From positions 94,772-158,771 of the forward strand of contig NZ_RZHG01000018.1 of the NCBI RefSeq assembly GCF_003989795.1: 64,000 nucleotides of DNA, in the 5' to 3' direction. Each line of letters starts with the position of its first letter. The stretch's first letter is position 1. Origin of the DNA: Vreelandella andesensis (lineage in GTDB: Bacteria > Pseudomonadota > Gammaproteobacteria > Pseudomonadales > Halomonadaceae). This document shows, in pieces, positions 44,475-53,582 of this stretch. Below the pieces are notes generated by a model, which saw only the letters and a list, made by a program, of their open reading frames with translations, made no database searches and was not told the origin of the DNA. The position numbers and the translations under genes were made by a program.

Positions 44475-44940
44475 CGCAACAACTCTTTAGTTTTCGGCCG
44501 CTGCCACATAGGCAGCGCTCGTTTCGGCGTGGCTTGAGCCGCTCAATGGTCGGCACGCCATCCACATACCACCAGCGCCCCTCTTCAAACACGAACCGCG
44601 AGTTTTCTTCCAGCACATGCCAGCGGGCTTGTTCACGAAAATAAGCTAAAAAATGTACCGTGCCCTGCCCCTCTTTTGCCGGCGGTGCCGCCACAATCGT
44701 GAGTGATTTCCACTGGGTGGCTGGGTCGAGCAATAGCTGCGCTGGGCGCGTTGAAACATGCCAAGTGGCGAGTAAGTAATCACTCACATTCAAGGTAAAT
44801 GCCGAATAACGTGAGCGCATTAGTGCTTCTGGCGTAGGCGCCGCTGCACCTTGGTGATAAGGCTGGCAACACGCCGTGTATGCCGCACTGCTGTCGCAAG
44901 GGCAGTTGGCTAACGTTGAGACTGGCGTTGAAAGCGTCAT
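44467..44940 (-). CDS. YchJ family protein with N- and C-terminal SEC-C motifs
   Basis: 157 residues. Zinc-binding Cys clusters lie at both ends: [17 protein letters not shown] and [15 protein letters not shown]. The middle ([25 protein letters not shown]) is the NTF2-like YchJ core. Function is unknown; SEC-C motifs bind metal and often protein partners. It is followed by the GIY-YIG gene in a two-gene unit. Confidence 0.93.
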   Translation of the reverse strand: MTLSTPVSTLANCPCDSSAAYTACCQPYHQGAAAPTPEALMRSRYSAFTLNVSDYLLATWHVSTRPAQLLLDPATQWKSLTIVAAPPAKEGQGTVHFLAYFREQARWHVLEENSRFVFEEGRWWYVDGVPTIERLKPRRNERCLCGSGRKLKSCCGE

Positions 44941-45094
44941 ATAGAAGGCTCTGTATTCTTTGGTTTATCGATTTGGTATACATTTTGTTTCGGTATTGGC
45001 ACAGAGTTAGGTATAGTAACAGAGCTACATCATCAGACAGACGGAGTACGACACACGATCGATCATTCTTTCCAAACGCAGTGGAGGTTCTCCT

Positions 45095-45406
45095 ATGAAG
45101 GTTTACAAACCCGAATGGCAGTGCACGTTTAGCGTAAACGAAGGCGCGGTAGAATCATCAACCTGGAAAGAGCGAATCGCGTGGCGGCTTAGACAAATCG
45201 CTGACCGGATGGAAGGCGGTGGCCGTACGGTAAAAATCGACTGCAACGTCTCTCCGCAAATTAGCCGAGACGAAGTTGATACCTGTTTGGGGAAAGGGTT
45301 TGAAGTGACCCAGCGGCTGCTAACCCAGCTTGCCCGCCAACAGGCCTGCGAAGATGTGATGCGCCATGCGAAAGCAGAGCTATATGAAGAGCAACACCAG
45401 CATTAA
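45095..45406 (+). CDS. Hypothetical protein
   Basis: 103 residues with a strong GGAGG ribosome-binding site. No signal peptide or membrane segment. The first half (WKERIAWRLRQIADRMEGGG) is basic and amphipathic; the C-terminal ~30 residues are helical and end EEQHQH. I do not recognise the family. It is monocistronic: a perfect terminator follows at 45439. Confidence 0.7.
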   Translation: MKVYKPEWQCTFSVNEGAVESSTWKERIAWRLRQIADRMEGGGRTVKIDCNVSPQISRDEVDTCLGKGFEVTQRLLTQLARQQACEDVMRHAKAELYEEQHQH

Positions 45407-45438
45407 TCGTACTAAGTATCTAAGAAACGTTTTATAAG

Positions 45439-45474
45439 AACACCCGCCCGTTTAACTATTGGCGGGTGTTTTTT
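45439..45474 (+). terminator. Intrinsic terminator
   Basis: AACACCCGCC and GGCGGGTGTT form a perfect 10-bp stem around 12 bases, then TTTT. It ends the gene at 45095-45406. Confidence 0.9.
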
Positions 45475-45531
45475 ATTGCGGGCTATACGTTTATTAAGCC
45501 CATGTCGTTATTAAGTGCAAATTAACAGCTT

Positions 45532-46701
45532 TCAACTCGAAAAGGGTGTTTCTAGTGCCTTTCCTAACCGTTGCATAAACGCTGTGCATTCATGCAACTG
45601 AGCCGTGTCGATATACTCATCGGGTTGATGCGCCTGGGCGATACTGCCTGGCCCTAAAATAATGGTTTGCAGCCCCTGCCCTTGGAACTGCCCAGCCTCG
45701 GTGGCATAAGCAACGGCATGTTGGCAGCAACTGCTGGGCAAATGGTCTTTGGCCAAGCGTAGTACCTGATCGTTATCTTGGTCGGCCAGCCCTGGTACCG
45801 TTACGTTTAACGGCTCTGTGACTATTTCTAGCGTTTTACCTTTTGCGGTTAGCTCTTTGCTAAGCTGTTCGCAATATGCTTCAAAGCGCGCATATATTTC
45901 GGCAAATGACTCCGTTGGCAGGTGGCGAATTTCCCATTCGAACTGGCACTCACGCGCCGTAATATTGATCGCTGTGCCGCCCTTTATTTTGCCAACATGA
46001 AGGCTGGTGTGAGGCACATTAAAAGCCTCGTCGACCCGTCCCTCTTCCACCAATGCCGCCATCGTGTCTTCAATAAACGTGACTAGCCTTGCCGCGACGT
46101 GAATGGCAGAGGTGCCCTGATTCACCTGACTGCTGTGGGCCTCGCGGCCAATCACCGTGGTACGCAAATTAGTCGCGCCTTTTTGCGCGACCACCGGCTG
46201 CATACTAGTAGGCTCGCCAACGATTACGTGTGCCGTGGCTGAATAGTGTTCATAAAAACGTTTAATCAGGCTTGGCGCGCCTACACAGCCGATCTCTTCG
46301 TCGTAAGAAAACCCGAAATAGATGGGCTGCTTAAGTGGCGCATTGGCCCAATCAGGCACTATGGCTAACGCACAGGCAATAAAGCCTTTCATATCGCAAG
46401 TGCCACGCCCGTAAAGGCGGCCATCGCTACCATCACGAAGGGTGAATGGGTCGCTCGACCATGGCTGACCTGCCACCGGCACCACGTCGGTATGCCCGGA
46501 AAGCATGACACCGCCAGGGGCGTCAGGGCCTATTCGGGCAATCAGGTTGGCCTTGGTGCCACACGGGCTCATCACCCGCTCTGAAGCAACTCCATAATCG
46601 GCTAAGTAGCGCTCTACAAACTCAATTAAGGCTAAGTTCGATTCACTTGAAGTGGTATCGAACGCTACTAGCTTCGCCAGCAAGGTGGTCACGTCAATCA
46701 T
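45532..46701 (-). CDS. argE: Acetylornithine deacetylase
   Basis: 389 residues, M20 metallopeptidase family. Metal and catalytic residues are in MLSGHTDVVPV, GRGTCDMKG, YDEEIGCVGAP and near the end GPGSIAQAHQPDEYI. The size and the text PHTSLHVGKIKGGTAINITA match ArgE and not DapE. It releases acetate from N-acetylornithine in arginine synthesis. It is transcribed alone and diverges from the ugp operon. Confidence 0.93.
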   Translation of the reverse strand: MIDVTTLLAKLVAFDTTSSESNLALIEFVERYLADYGVASERVMSPCGTKANLIARIGPDAPGGVMLSGHTDVVPVAGQPWSSDPFTLRDGSDGRLYGRGTCDMKGFIACALAIVPDWANAPLKQPIYFGFSYDEEIGCVGAPSLIKRFYEHYSATAHVIVGEPTSMQPVVAQKGATNLRTTVIGREAHSSQVNQGTSAIHVAARLVTFIEDTMAALVEEGRVDEAFNVPHTSLHVGKIKGGTAINITARECQFEWEIRHLPTESFAEIYARFEAYCEQLSKELTAKGKTLEIVTEPLNVTVPGLADQDNDQVLRLAKDHLPSSCCQHAVAYATEAGQFQGQGLQTIILGPGSIAQAHQPDEYIDTAQLHECTAFMQRLGKALETPFSS

Positions 46702-46807
46702 ACGGCTCTCGTTAGTTAATCGCTTACTATCACCCTATCTCAGTTAACCCTATCACCGCCATTCGCCTTTTCCTACTCAGCAGGCTTGCTGGTCGCTAAA
46801 CGTTGAC

Positions 46808-46846
46808 TGTCATGTCGAGTTCATCGTGCATTCATGAAAACGTCAT
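46808..46846 (+). promoter_or_regulatory. PhoB-like binding array upstream of ugpB
   Basis: Four hexamers lie at an exact 11-bp period: 46808 TGTCAT, 46819 GTTCAT, 46830 ATTCAT, 46841 CGTCAT. This is a Pho-box-like arrangement in the orientation of ugpB, 72 bp before its start. The ugp operon is a known Pho-regulon member in enterobacteria. Confidence 0.68.
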
Positions 46847-46917
46847 CTACACTTTTTACTGTTCAGTGCACCCAACAACTCAATAAACGTACTGCGCACG
46901 ACCCACAAGGAGCCGTT

Positions 46918-48243
46918 ATGCCTCGTTTCACATTGCACGCGCTTGCCCTAGGGGTGGCGACCGCCACGTTTAGCCTTTCTGCCCATTCCGCGACCGAAGT
47001 AACGTGGTGGCACGCCATGGGAGGCCAGCTTGGTGAAATACTTGAAGAAATGACGGAGGAATTTAACGCCTCCCAGGATGATTACCGCGTAACGCCTAGC
47101 TATCGCGGCAATTATACCGAAACGATGACCGGTGCCATTGCGGCGTTCCGTGCAGGCGAACAGCCTCACATTCTACAGGTATTTGAAGTCGGTACGGGCA
47201 CCATGATGAATGCTGATGGTGCCATTTATCCGGTATACCAGCTCATGGAAGATCATGGCCGGGCGTTTGATCGCGACGCTTTCCTGCCAGCGGTGGTTGG
47301 TTATTACACTGATACTAACGGCAACATGTTGTCGTTTCCGTTCAACTCCTCTACGCCGATTATGTATTACAACCGTGACGTGTTTGAGGAGGCAGGTTTA
47401 GACCCTGAGCAGCCGCCGCAAACCTGGAACGAAGTCGCGGAGTACGCTACTCAAATTACCGAATCGGGTGCCGCCAACTGCGGCTTCACCACCTCGTGGC
47501 CAAGCTGGGTGATGCTGGAAAACTTCTCGGCCATGCATAACATGCCGCTAGGCACGTTAGAAAATGGTTTTGGCGGCATAGAAACAGAGTTCAACTTCAA
47601 TAATGAGCTGGTCGCCCGCCATTGGGATAACTTAAAAATCTGGCAGGATGCCGACGCCTTTAATTGGGGTGGCCCTGGCTCCGGCCCAGACTCTGAACCG
47701 CTGTTCTATTCACAAGAGTGTGCGATTTTCTTTGGCTCTTCTGCCTCTCGTGCGGATGTCGCTGCTAATTCCGACTTTGAAGTCGGTTTTGGCATGCAGC
47801 CCTACTATGACGACGTAGACGGTGCACCACAGAACTCCATCATTGGCGGCGCTACCCTGTGGGCGCTACAAGGCCACACCGATGACGAGTATGAAGCCGT
47901 TTCAGCTTTCTTCGAGTACCTCTCGCAACCTGACGTACAGGCTGAGTGGCACCAGCAAACCGGTTACCTGCCAATCACTCAAGCAGCATGGGACTTGAGC
48001 GAAGAACAGGGCTACTACGATGAGAATCCAGGTGCCGACATTTCTCTGAAGCAGATGACGCTCAACGAGCCGACGGAGAATTCGAAGGGCTTGCGGTTTG
48101 GTAACTTTGTACAGATTCGCGACATCATCTCCGAAGAGATGGAAGCCGTGATGACCGGTGCTAAATCTGGCCAAGAAGCTGCCGATTCAGCGGTTGAACG
48201 TGGAAACATGTTGCTACGCGACTTCCAATCCGCCAACCAGTAA
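46918..48243 (+). CDS. ugpB: sn-Glycerol-3-phosphate ABC transporter substrate-binding protein
   Basis: About 441 residues with a signal peptide (ALALGVATATFSLSAHSA). UgpB text: VTWWHAMGGQLGEILEEMTEEFN, SYRGNYTETMTGAIAAFRAG, SPFNSSTPIMYYNRDVF-type and GASFWALQG-like (GGATLWALQG). It binds glycerol-3-phosphate and its diesters in the periplasm. AAGGAG precedes the ATG at 46918; the frame also extends upstream to 46834 but without a site. It is the first gene of ugpBAEC. Confidence 0.95.
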   Translation: MPRFTLHALALGVATATFSLSAHSATEVTWWHAMGGQLGEILEEMTEEFNASQDDYRVTPSYRGNYTETMTGAIAAFRAGEQPHILQVFEVGTGTMMNADGAIYPVYQLMEDHGRAFDRDAFLPAVVGYYTDTNGNMLSFPFNSSTPIMYYNRDVFEEAGLDPEQPPQTWNEVAEYATQITESGAANCGFTTSWPSWVMLENFSAMHNMPLGTLENGFGGIETEFNFNNELVARHWDNLKIWQDADAFNWGGPGSGPDSEPLFYSQECAIFFGSSASRADVAANSDFEVGFGMQPYYDDVDGAPQNSIIGGATLWALQGHTDDEYEAVSAFFEYLSQPDVQAEWHQQTGYLPITQAAWDLSEEQGYYDENPGADISLKQMTLNEPTENSKGLRFGNFVQIRDIISEEMEAVMTGAKSGQEAADSAVERGNMLLRDFQSANQ

Positions 48244-48257
48244 GTATGCACCCGCTC

Positions 48258-48295
48258 CGCCGCCTGCCCCCTGGGCAGGCGGCGAACCTGTTTTT
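48258..48295 (+). promoter_or_regulatory. Strong intercistronic hairpin after ugpB
   Basis: CGCCGCCTGCCC and GGGCAGGCGGCG form a perfect 12-bp stem with a 3-base loop. A TTTTT run follows six bases later. It would partly terminate transcription or stabilise the upstream message, giving more UgpB than permease. Confidence 0.8.
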
Positions 48296-48343
48296 AAGTG
48301 CCCAGCTTATTGGTGCCGTTTATAGACGCAGGACACGTCGCCT

Positions 48344-49228
48344 ATGCAAACCAAACGTATGACCTTTCCAGGGCGCTTTCTGCCCTACGCCCTGCTGGCT
48401 CCTCAGGTCATTGTCACACTGATTTTCTTTATCTGGCCTGCTGGCCAGGCGCTTTACCAATCATTGCTGCGGGAAGATGCCTTTGGGCTACGCACCACGT
48501 TTGTGGGCTTGGAAAACTTTGCGCGTCTCTTTCGTGATGGCGCCTATCTTAACTCGCTCTCTGTAACGGTGGTGTTTGCGGTAGGTACCACGCTACTTTC
48601 CATGTCGGTTGCGCTGCTGCTAGCCAGTACGGTTAACCGCATGATCCGTTCACGAAGCACCTATACCACACTGCTGGTATGGCCCTATGCGATAGCCCCC
48701 GCCATTGCCGGTGTACTGTGGTGGTTTATCTTCAATCCCTCGATTGGCATTGTGCCCTACATACTGGATATGGTCGGCTACCGGTGGAACCACCGCACCT
48801 CGGGTGCGGACGCCATGACGCTGGTGATTCTTGCCGCCGCTTGGAAACAAATTTCCTACAACTTCCTATTTTTCCTCGCGGGTCTCCAATCGATCCCTCA
48901 GTCGCTTATCGAAGCGGCCGCGATTGATGGTGCGAGCCCCATGAAGCGTTTTTGGACCATCGTTTTTCCACTACTCACCCCAACGACGTTCTTTTTGATG
49001 GTGGTTAACGTGGTCTACGCCATGTTTGACACCTTCGGCATTATTCACGCGACCACTCAGGGCGGCCCTGCCCAGGCCACTAACACGCTGGTCTACAAAG
49101 TCTACGCCGATGGTTTCGTGGGTTTGAACTTAGGCTCTTCCGCCGCTCAGTCGGTGATTTTAATGGCCATTGTGGTCGCACTAACGGTCGTTCAGTTCCG
49201 CTTTATCGAGCGCCGAGTGAATTACTAA
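48344..49228 (+). CDS. ugpA: sn-Glycerol-3-phosphate ABC transporter permease UgpA
   Basis: 294 residues, six membrane segments. The permease EAA loop reads [21 protein letters not shown], and the C-terminal [21 protein letters not shown] is typical of UgpA. It forms the channel with UgpE. It lies 100 bases after ugpB, beyond the hairpin, and 31 bases before ugpE. Confidence 0.95.
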   Translation: MQTKRMTFPGRFLPYALLAPQVIVTLIFFIWPAGQALYQSLLREDAFGLRTTFVGLENFARLFRDGAYLNSLSVTVVFAVGTTLLSMSVALLLASTVNRMIRSRSTYTTLLVWPYAIAPAIAGVLWWFIFNPSIGIVPYILDMVGYRWNHRTSGADAMTLVILAAAWKQISYNFLFFLAGLQSIPQSLIEAAAIDGASPMKRFWTIVFPLLTPTTFFLMVVNVVYAMFDTFGIIHATTQGGPAQATNTLVYKVYADGFVGLNLGSSAAQSVILMAIVVALTVVQFRFIERRVNY

Positions 49229-49259
49229 CTTTGATGGCTAATTGTTTGGGAGACCTTTC

Positions 49260-50102
49260 ATGGTTGAAAACCGACCTTGGGCAAACTTTTTTGCCCACCT
49301 GACGTTGATGATTGGCGTCGCCGTGGTGGTATTCCCGGTGTATGTGGCGCTGGTGGCGTCCACTCAGGCGCCAGGGGATTTGCTGCGCGGCACGCTACCG
49401 ATGCTGCCTGGTGCCCACGGCATCGAAAACTTTACGCGCATGTGGCAATCCGGCGTTTCCAACGCTGGCGCGCCGCCAGCGGGCATGATGCTGTGGAATA
49501 GCTTTGTCATGGCCATGGCGATTACCGTAGGAAAACTTTCTATTTCACTGCTGTCAGCGTTTGCGATTGTTTACTTCCGATTTCGTTTTCGGATGTTCTT
49601 CTTCTGGCTGATTTTCATCACGCTAATGCTGCCCGTCGAAGTCCGTATTATTCCGACGTTTCAGGTCGTCGCAGACCTCAATATGTTGAACAGCTTTGCG
49701 GGGCTTTCAATACCGCTGATTGCCTCGGCAACGGCGACGTTCTTATTTCGTCAGTTCTTTATGACGATACCGGAAGAGATGTTGGAAGCAGCCCGAGTCG
49801 ATGGTGCAGGCCCGCTAAAGTTCTTTAAAGACATTCTGATGCCGCTGTCAGTCACCAATATCGCAGCACTGTTTGTGATCATGTTTATTTATGGCTGGAA
49901 CCAATACCTGTGGCCACTGCTGATCACCACCGATCCTGACTACTACACCATCGTGATGGGTATTCAGCGTATGACCTCAGAAGAGAACCCCCAGTGGCAC
50001 CTGATTATGGCCGCCGTGGTAATGGCTGCCCTACCGCCGGTACTGGTGATTCTGTTTATGCAACGCCTGTTTGTAAAAGGCCTGACCGAGACGGAGAAAT
50101 AA
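49260..50102 (+). CDS. ugpE: sn-Glycerol-3-phosphate ABC transporter permease UgpE
   Basis: About 280 residues, six membrane segments. [25 protein letters not shown] text near the N-terminus, [21 protein letters not shown], the EAA loop [21 protein letters not shown], and [14 protein letters not shown] identify UgpE. GGGAG precedes the ATG at 49260, so I prefer it to an in-frame TTG at 49242. Two bases separate its stop from ugpC. Confidence 0.95.
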   Translation: MVENRPWANFFAHLTLMIGVAVVVFPVYVALVASTQAPGDLLRGTLPMLPGAHGIENFTRMWQSGVSNAGAPPAGMMLWNSFVMAMAITVGKLSISLLSAFAIVYFRFRFRMFFFWLIFITLMLPVEVRIIPTFQVVADLNMLNSFAGLSIPLIASATATFLFRQFFMTIPEEMLEAARVDGAGPLKFFKDILMPLSVTNIAALFVIMFIYGWNQYLWPLLITTDPDYYTIVMGIQRMTSEENPQWHLIMAAVVMAALPPVLVILFMQRLFVKGLTETEK

Positions 50103-50104
50103 CG

Positions 50105-51157
50105 ATGGCCAGCATTACCCTGGAAGGGCTGAAAAAAACCTATGCAGGCAACGTCGCGGCGGTCAAAGGAATCGACCTACAGATTGAGGACGGCGAATTT
50201 GTGGTACTCGTCGGGCCATCCGGCTGCGGTAAATCGACCCTGCTGCGGATGGTCGCCGGGCTTGAAACCATCACCGAAGGCACGCTAAAAATTGGCGACC
50301 GCGTGGTGAATCAGCTGGAACCCGCCGAGCGCGATATCGCCATGGTATTCCAGAACTACGCGCTTTATCCGCACATGACCGTCTATAAAAACCTCGCTTA
50401 TGGCTTAAAGAATCGCGGTTTCAAAAAAGACGATATCGATAAGCGCGTTCGCCTAGCGGCCAAGATGCTGGAAATCGAAGACTTTCTGGAGCGCAAACCC
50501 CGCAAGCTTTCCGGCGGCCAGCGCCAACGGGTAGCGATGGGCCGTGCGCTGGTGCGCGAACCGTCAGCATTCTTGTTCGATGAACCGCTTTCCAACCTGG
50601 ACGCCAAGCTGCGCGTGCAAATGCGTGTTGAGATTAAACAGCTGCAACGCCGCCTAAAAACGACCAGCCTGTACGTCACCCACGACCAACTTGAGGCCAT
50701 GACGCTAGGCGACCGTTTAGTGGTACTAAACGCCGGGCAAATTGAGCAGGTGGGCACACCGATGGAGATTTACGCCCGACCGGCCACAATGTTCGTTGCG
50801 GAGTTTATTGGTTCCCCAGCGATGAATATGCTGCCGCTGGACTACCTGCACACTCAAGGCAGTAGCGTGCTGGAACACCTTCCCGAAGGCACTGACACTC
50901 TCGGCATTCGCCCAGACGATATGCGCCTAACCGCACCCGATGCACCGCACTTGGCTATCGATGCCACGCTAATGCTCTTTGAGGCGGCAGGCGCGGAAAG
51001 TCACCTTTACGTCAATCTTGCTGGCAGTGAACAACCCACGGTGATTCGCACCTCAGGCCAGCCGTCCGTTCGTGAAGGTGAAATGCTACGTTTTTATGTA
51101 ACACGCGATGCGCTGCATCCGTTTAATAGCGCCACGAGAAAGCGTACCGGTGGTTAA
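50105..51157 (+). CDS. ugpC: sn-Glycerol-3-phosphate ABC transporter ATP-binding protein UgpC
   Basis: About 350 residues. Walker [11 protein letters not shown] loop [20 protein letters not shown], signature [17 protein letters not shown], Walker [16 protein letters not shown] and switch [14 protein letters not shown] are present. The C-terminal ~100 residues form the MalK/UgpC-type TOBE domain (GIRPDDMRL). It powers glycerol-3-phosphate uptake. The start at 50105 is 2 bases after ugpE with CGGAGAAA just upstream; the longer frame is an artefact of overlap. Confidence 0.96.
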   Translation: MASITLEGLKKTYAGNVAAVKGIDLQIEDGEFVVLVGPSGCGKSTLLRMVAGLETITEGTLKIGDRVVNQLEPAERDIAMVFQNYALYPHMTVYKNLAYGLKNRGFKKDDIDKRVRLAAKMLEIEDFLERKPRKLSGGQRQRVAMGRALVREPSAFLFDEPLSNLDAKLRVQMRVEIKQLQRRLKTTSLYVTHDQLEAMTLGDRLVVLNAGQIEQVGTPMEIYARPATMFVAEFIGSPAMNMLPLDYLHTQGSSVLEHLPEGTDTLGIRPDDMRLTAPDAPHLAIDATLMLFEAAGAESHLYVNLAGSEQPTVIRTSGQPSVREGEMLRFYVTRDALHPFNSATRKRTGG

Positions 51158-51186
51158 GACGGTGACCTAAAACACGTGATGCATTA

Positions 51187-51210
51187 GGCGGGTAGCGCTT
51201 GCTGCCCGCC
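51187..51210 (+). terminator. Hairpin after ugpC
   Basis: GGCGGGTAGC and GCTGCCCGCC form a 10-bp stem with one G-T pair and a GCTT loop. No T run follows, so it may be a stabilising or Rho-associated 3' end and not a classic intrinsic terminator. Confidence 0.5.
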
Positions 51211-51245
51211 CTGTCATGCGCACTTATAGCGCTCTCTTCTTTAAG

Positions 51246-51317
51246 CATAACGACGTTCATGTGCATAACGACGTTCATGTGCATAACGATGTCCATCTTC
51301 ATAGCCACGTTCATATT
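51246..51317. repeat. 18-bp tandem repeat, about four units
   Basis: CATAACGACGTTCATGTG occurs twice perfectly (51246, 51264) and then in two diverged copies (51282, 51300), with a further partial unit after that. In one minus-strand frame the unit would encode Met-rich hexapeptides, but no convincing gene contains it. It lies between the ugpC 3' end and the next small gene. Confidence 0.8.
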
Positions 51318-51372
51318 GATGTCATCGTTCATCGTTAGCGTGCCATAAAGGCCCAATAACACGGTGACCATA

Positions 51373-51513
51373 ATGGCGAATCAACCACGCAAGCCGCTGA
51401 GCGATGAAGAAATCACCTATTTAGTGGAACTGGCTAACGGCAATGCATTAGCCAAGCAGCGTCGTCGAGAAAAAAAACGCCAAGCGACGGCGGCGAAGAA
51501 ACCGTTAGACTGA
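51373..51513 (+). CDS. Small basic protein, 46 residues
   Basis: An ATG at 51373 opens a 46-residue frame ending at a TGA at 51513. An acidic/neutral N-terminal half (KPLSDEEITYLVELANGNA) is followed by a strongly basic tail (KQRRREKKRQATAAKK), a composition unlikely by chance in this region. The ribosome-binding site is weak. It might bind nucleic acid or ribosomes. It converges with the SDR gene eight bases later. Confidence 0.5.
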   Translation: MANQPRKPLSDEEITYLVELANGNALAKQRRREKKRQATAAKKPLD

Positions 51514-51520
51514 ACACGCT

Positions 51521-52186
51521 TTACCAAGGCAGTAATTCACCATTGGAGTGCCAGAAGCTACCGCTATTTTCGAGCGTTAGCGCCTCGATACGAGCCACGA
51601 TTCCAGCAGCCGCTTCTTGGGGTAAAATATGGCCACCGAAATTAACCATTCGGGTTTGAACATAGCCTGGATGCAGTTGGGCCACGGCAATGCCTTGAGG
51701 CTTCAAATCCATCGCCAGCGATTTACCAAACGCATTCAGCGCTGCTTTGGAAGCACGGTAACCATAGCGCCCGCCGGAATCGTTGTCGGCAATAGAACCC
51801 ATACGGCTGGTGATATTGGCAATTTTGCTGCCCTTTTTCAGCCGTGGCAACAGCGCCTCACAGACCCGCAGCGGCGCATAGGCGTTGACCTCCATCTGCG
51901 TTCGAATGCTGTCAAAATCCAGGCTGCCCAGGGACTCATCCTGAAGAAGCCCCGCATTATTGATCAATACATCCAGCGTTTCGTCTCGCAGCGCGTTGGC
52001 TAACGAAGCGACGCTTTCTGGCTGCGTCACATCAATGCCTTCGATGACGCGCTCCGCCGCTGCCTGCAGTGCATCCGACGACTCACGGCAAACACCGATC
52101 ACCCGCCAGCCGGCCTGATGGTAGTGCTCCGCGAGTGCAAGGCCTACACCTCGGTTAGCGCCAGTGATTACAACAGTAGATGTCAT
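51521..52186 (-). CDS. Short-chain dehydrogenase/reductase family oxidoreductase
   Basis: About 221 residues. The NAD(P)-binding motif is TGANRGVG at residues ~8-15, followed by NNAG, the catalytic Ser in NITSRMGS and YGYRASK (Tyr-x-x-x-Lys). It reduces or oxidises a carbonyl with NAD(P)H; the substrate is unknown. GGAG six bases before the ATG at 52186 sets the start; a longer frame reaches 52219. It is transcribed alone. Confidence 0.9.
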   Translation of the reverse strand: MTSTVVITGANRGVGLALAEHYHQAGWRVIGVCRESSDALQAAAERVIEGIDVTQPESVASLANALRDETLDVLINNAGLLQDESLGSLDFDSIRTQMEVNAYAPLRVCEALLPRLKKGSKIANITSRMGSIADNDSGGRYGYRASKAALNAFGKSLAMDLKPQGIAVAQLHPGYVQTRMVNFGGHILPQEAAAGIVARIEALTLENSGSFWHSNGELLPW

Positions 52187-52370
52187 GGGAGTCTCCATAG
52201 TGAGTTCCAGTACGGTCACCTAGCGAAACTGAATTCAGCGTGCAGGTCAAATAAGCGACGTTAGGCAATGCGACGCCGCTTGTCATCCCATGTTCACCGC
52301 GCTGTCTTGGCAGTGTCACTGGCGCTGCGCATAGTGGTTAAAACGTGATAGTTAAAGGGATGAATCGCTC

Positions 52371-53582
52371 ATGCGGCTCTGTATCGTTAGCGAAACATGG
52401 GCACCAGAAATAAACGGTGTCGCGCATACCTTGAGCAGGCTATGTCGTGAACTCACGCGGCTGGGATCAATCGTAGATGTTATTCGCCCTGCACCCAAGG
52501 TGACTAGTAACGCCACCAGTAGTGTTCAAGGGCTGTCTCAAGGGCTGTCTCAAGGGCTGTCTCAAGGGCTGTCTCAAGGGCTTCTGGTACGGCGCTGCGC
52601 GCTACCCGGTTATCACGGTGTTCAAATTGGGCTTGTCAGCCCTAGAAAACTGCGCCACTTCTGGCAACAGCAGCGTCCTGATGCGATTTACTTGGCTACC
52701 CAAGGCCCGTTAGGCTGGGCAGCGCGTCAGGCGGCGCGCCAACTGAACATACCGCTGGTGGCGGGCTGGCATACCAATTTCGACCACTACTGCCATGATT
52801 ATGGGGTTTCCTGGCTAGCTGCCGCTACACGGCGCTATTTACGCTACTTCCATAACGGCTGCGGCCTTACGCTTGTGCCCACTCACCAACAGGCCGAATC
52901 TCTCCTTGCTCAGGGTATCCACGATGTACAGGTGCTCTCGCGCGGCATTGATGGCGATGACTTTTCACCGTCACACCGCGACGATGCCCTACGCCAGCAG
53001 TGGGGAGTTAGCGAACATCAACCTGTTGCCCTGTATGTGGGCCGCTTAGCCCCAGAAAAAAACCTGGCGTTACTGCAAGAAACGCTGCAGGCCATGAGTG
53101 ACGTGCGTCCCGATATGGCACACGTCATTGTCGGTGATGGCCCAAGCCGCGCTCAGTTGCAAAAAGCGCTACCAGATGCTCATTTTACTGGTTTTGTGAA
53201 TAAACAGGCGTTAGCACACCACTATGCCAGTGCCGATATGTTTATTTTCCCTTCTCAATCGGAAACATGGGGAAACGTGGTGACCGAAGCCATGGCCAGC
53301 GGGCTGGCAGTCGTGGCTTATCACCACGCCGCCAGCGCTGAGTTGATTAAAAGCGGATACAACGGCATCACCGTTCCCCCTGGCGACACGCTTGCCTTTC
53401 AACAGGCTGCCGTTGAGTTATGTCAGCACCCTGCAGAGTACGCTCGCCTGGGTAGAATTGCCCGCCTGCGTGCGCTAGAGCAAAGCTGGTTGGGGATCGC
53501 AGAGCGATTTTTACGCTATTTGCAAAACACCCAGGAGACCCACCATGCGTCCGCGTCCGCTTGTCGTATTCGATCGTCTTGA
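52371..53582 (+). CDS. GT4-family glycosyltransferase with an internal minisatellite
   Basis: 403 residues, GT-B fold. The N-terminal domain begins RLCIVSETWAPEINGVAHTLSRL. The C-terminal domain carries VALYVGRLAPEKNL, HVIVGDGPSR and the nucleotide-sugar motif SETWGNVVTEAMASGLAVV. It resembles mannosyl- or glucosyltransferases acting on lipids. Residues ~53-70 are a GLSQ repeat from a 12-bp tandem array, inserted between a strand and the rest of the N-terminal domain. The end overlaps the PAP2 gene by 38 bases, so both act from one transcript, probably in glycolipid or lipid-carrier metabolism. Confidence 0.9.
   Translation: MRLCIVSETWAPEINGVAHTLSRLCRELTRLGSIVDVIRPAPKVTSNATSSVQGLSQGLSQGLSQGLSQGLLVRRCALPGYHGVQIGLVSPRKLRHFWQQQRPDAIYLATQGPLGWAARQAARQLNIPLVAGWHTNFDHYCHDYGVSWLAAATRRYLRYFHNGCGLTLVPTHQQAESLLAQGIHDVQVLSRGIDGDDFSPSHRDDALRQQWGVSEHQPVALYVGRLAPEKNLALLQETLQAMSDVRPDMAHVIVGDGPSRAQLQKALPDAHFTGFVNKQALAHHYASADMFIFPSQSETWGNVVTEAMASGLAVVAYHHAASAELIKSGYNGITVPPGDTLAFQQAAVELCQHPAEYARLGRIARLRALEQSWLGIAERFLRYLQNTQETHHASASACRIRSS
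52527..52582 (+). repeat. 12-bp in-frame tandem repeat within the glycosyltransferase gene
   Basis: CAAGGGCTGTCT is repeated four times without change (52527, 52539, 52551, 52563) plus an 8-base partial copy. It encodes Gln-Gly-Leu-Ser units. Because the unit is a multiple of three, copy-number changes alter protein length without shifting the frame. Confidence 0.9.

Noticed and set aside
51123..51371. Minus-strand frame encoding Met-rich repeats (MNVVMHMNVVM)
   Set aside because: It is produced by the 18-bp tandem repeat, overlaps the ugpC 3' end and has no clear ribosome-binding site.
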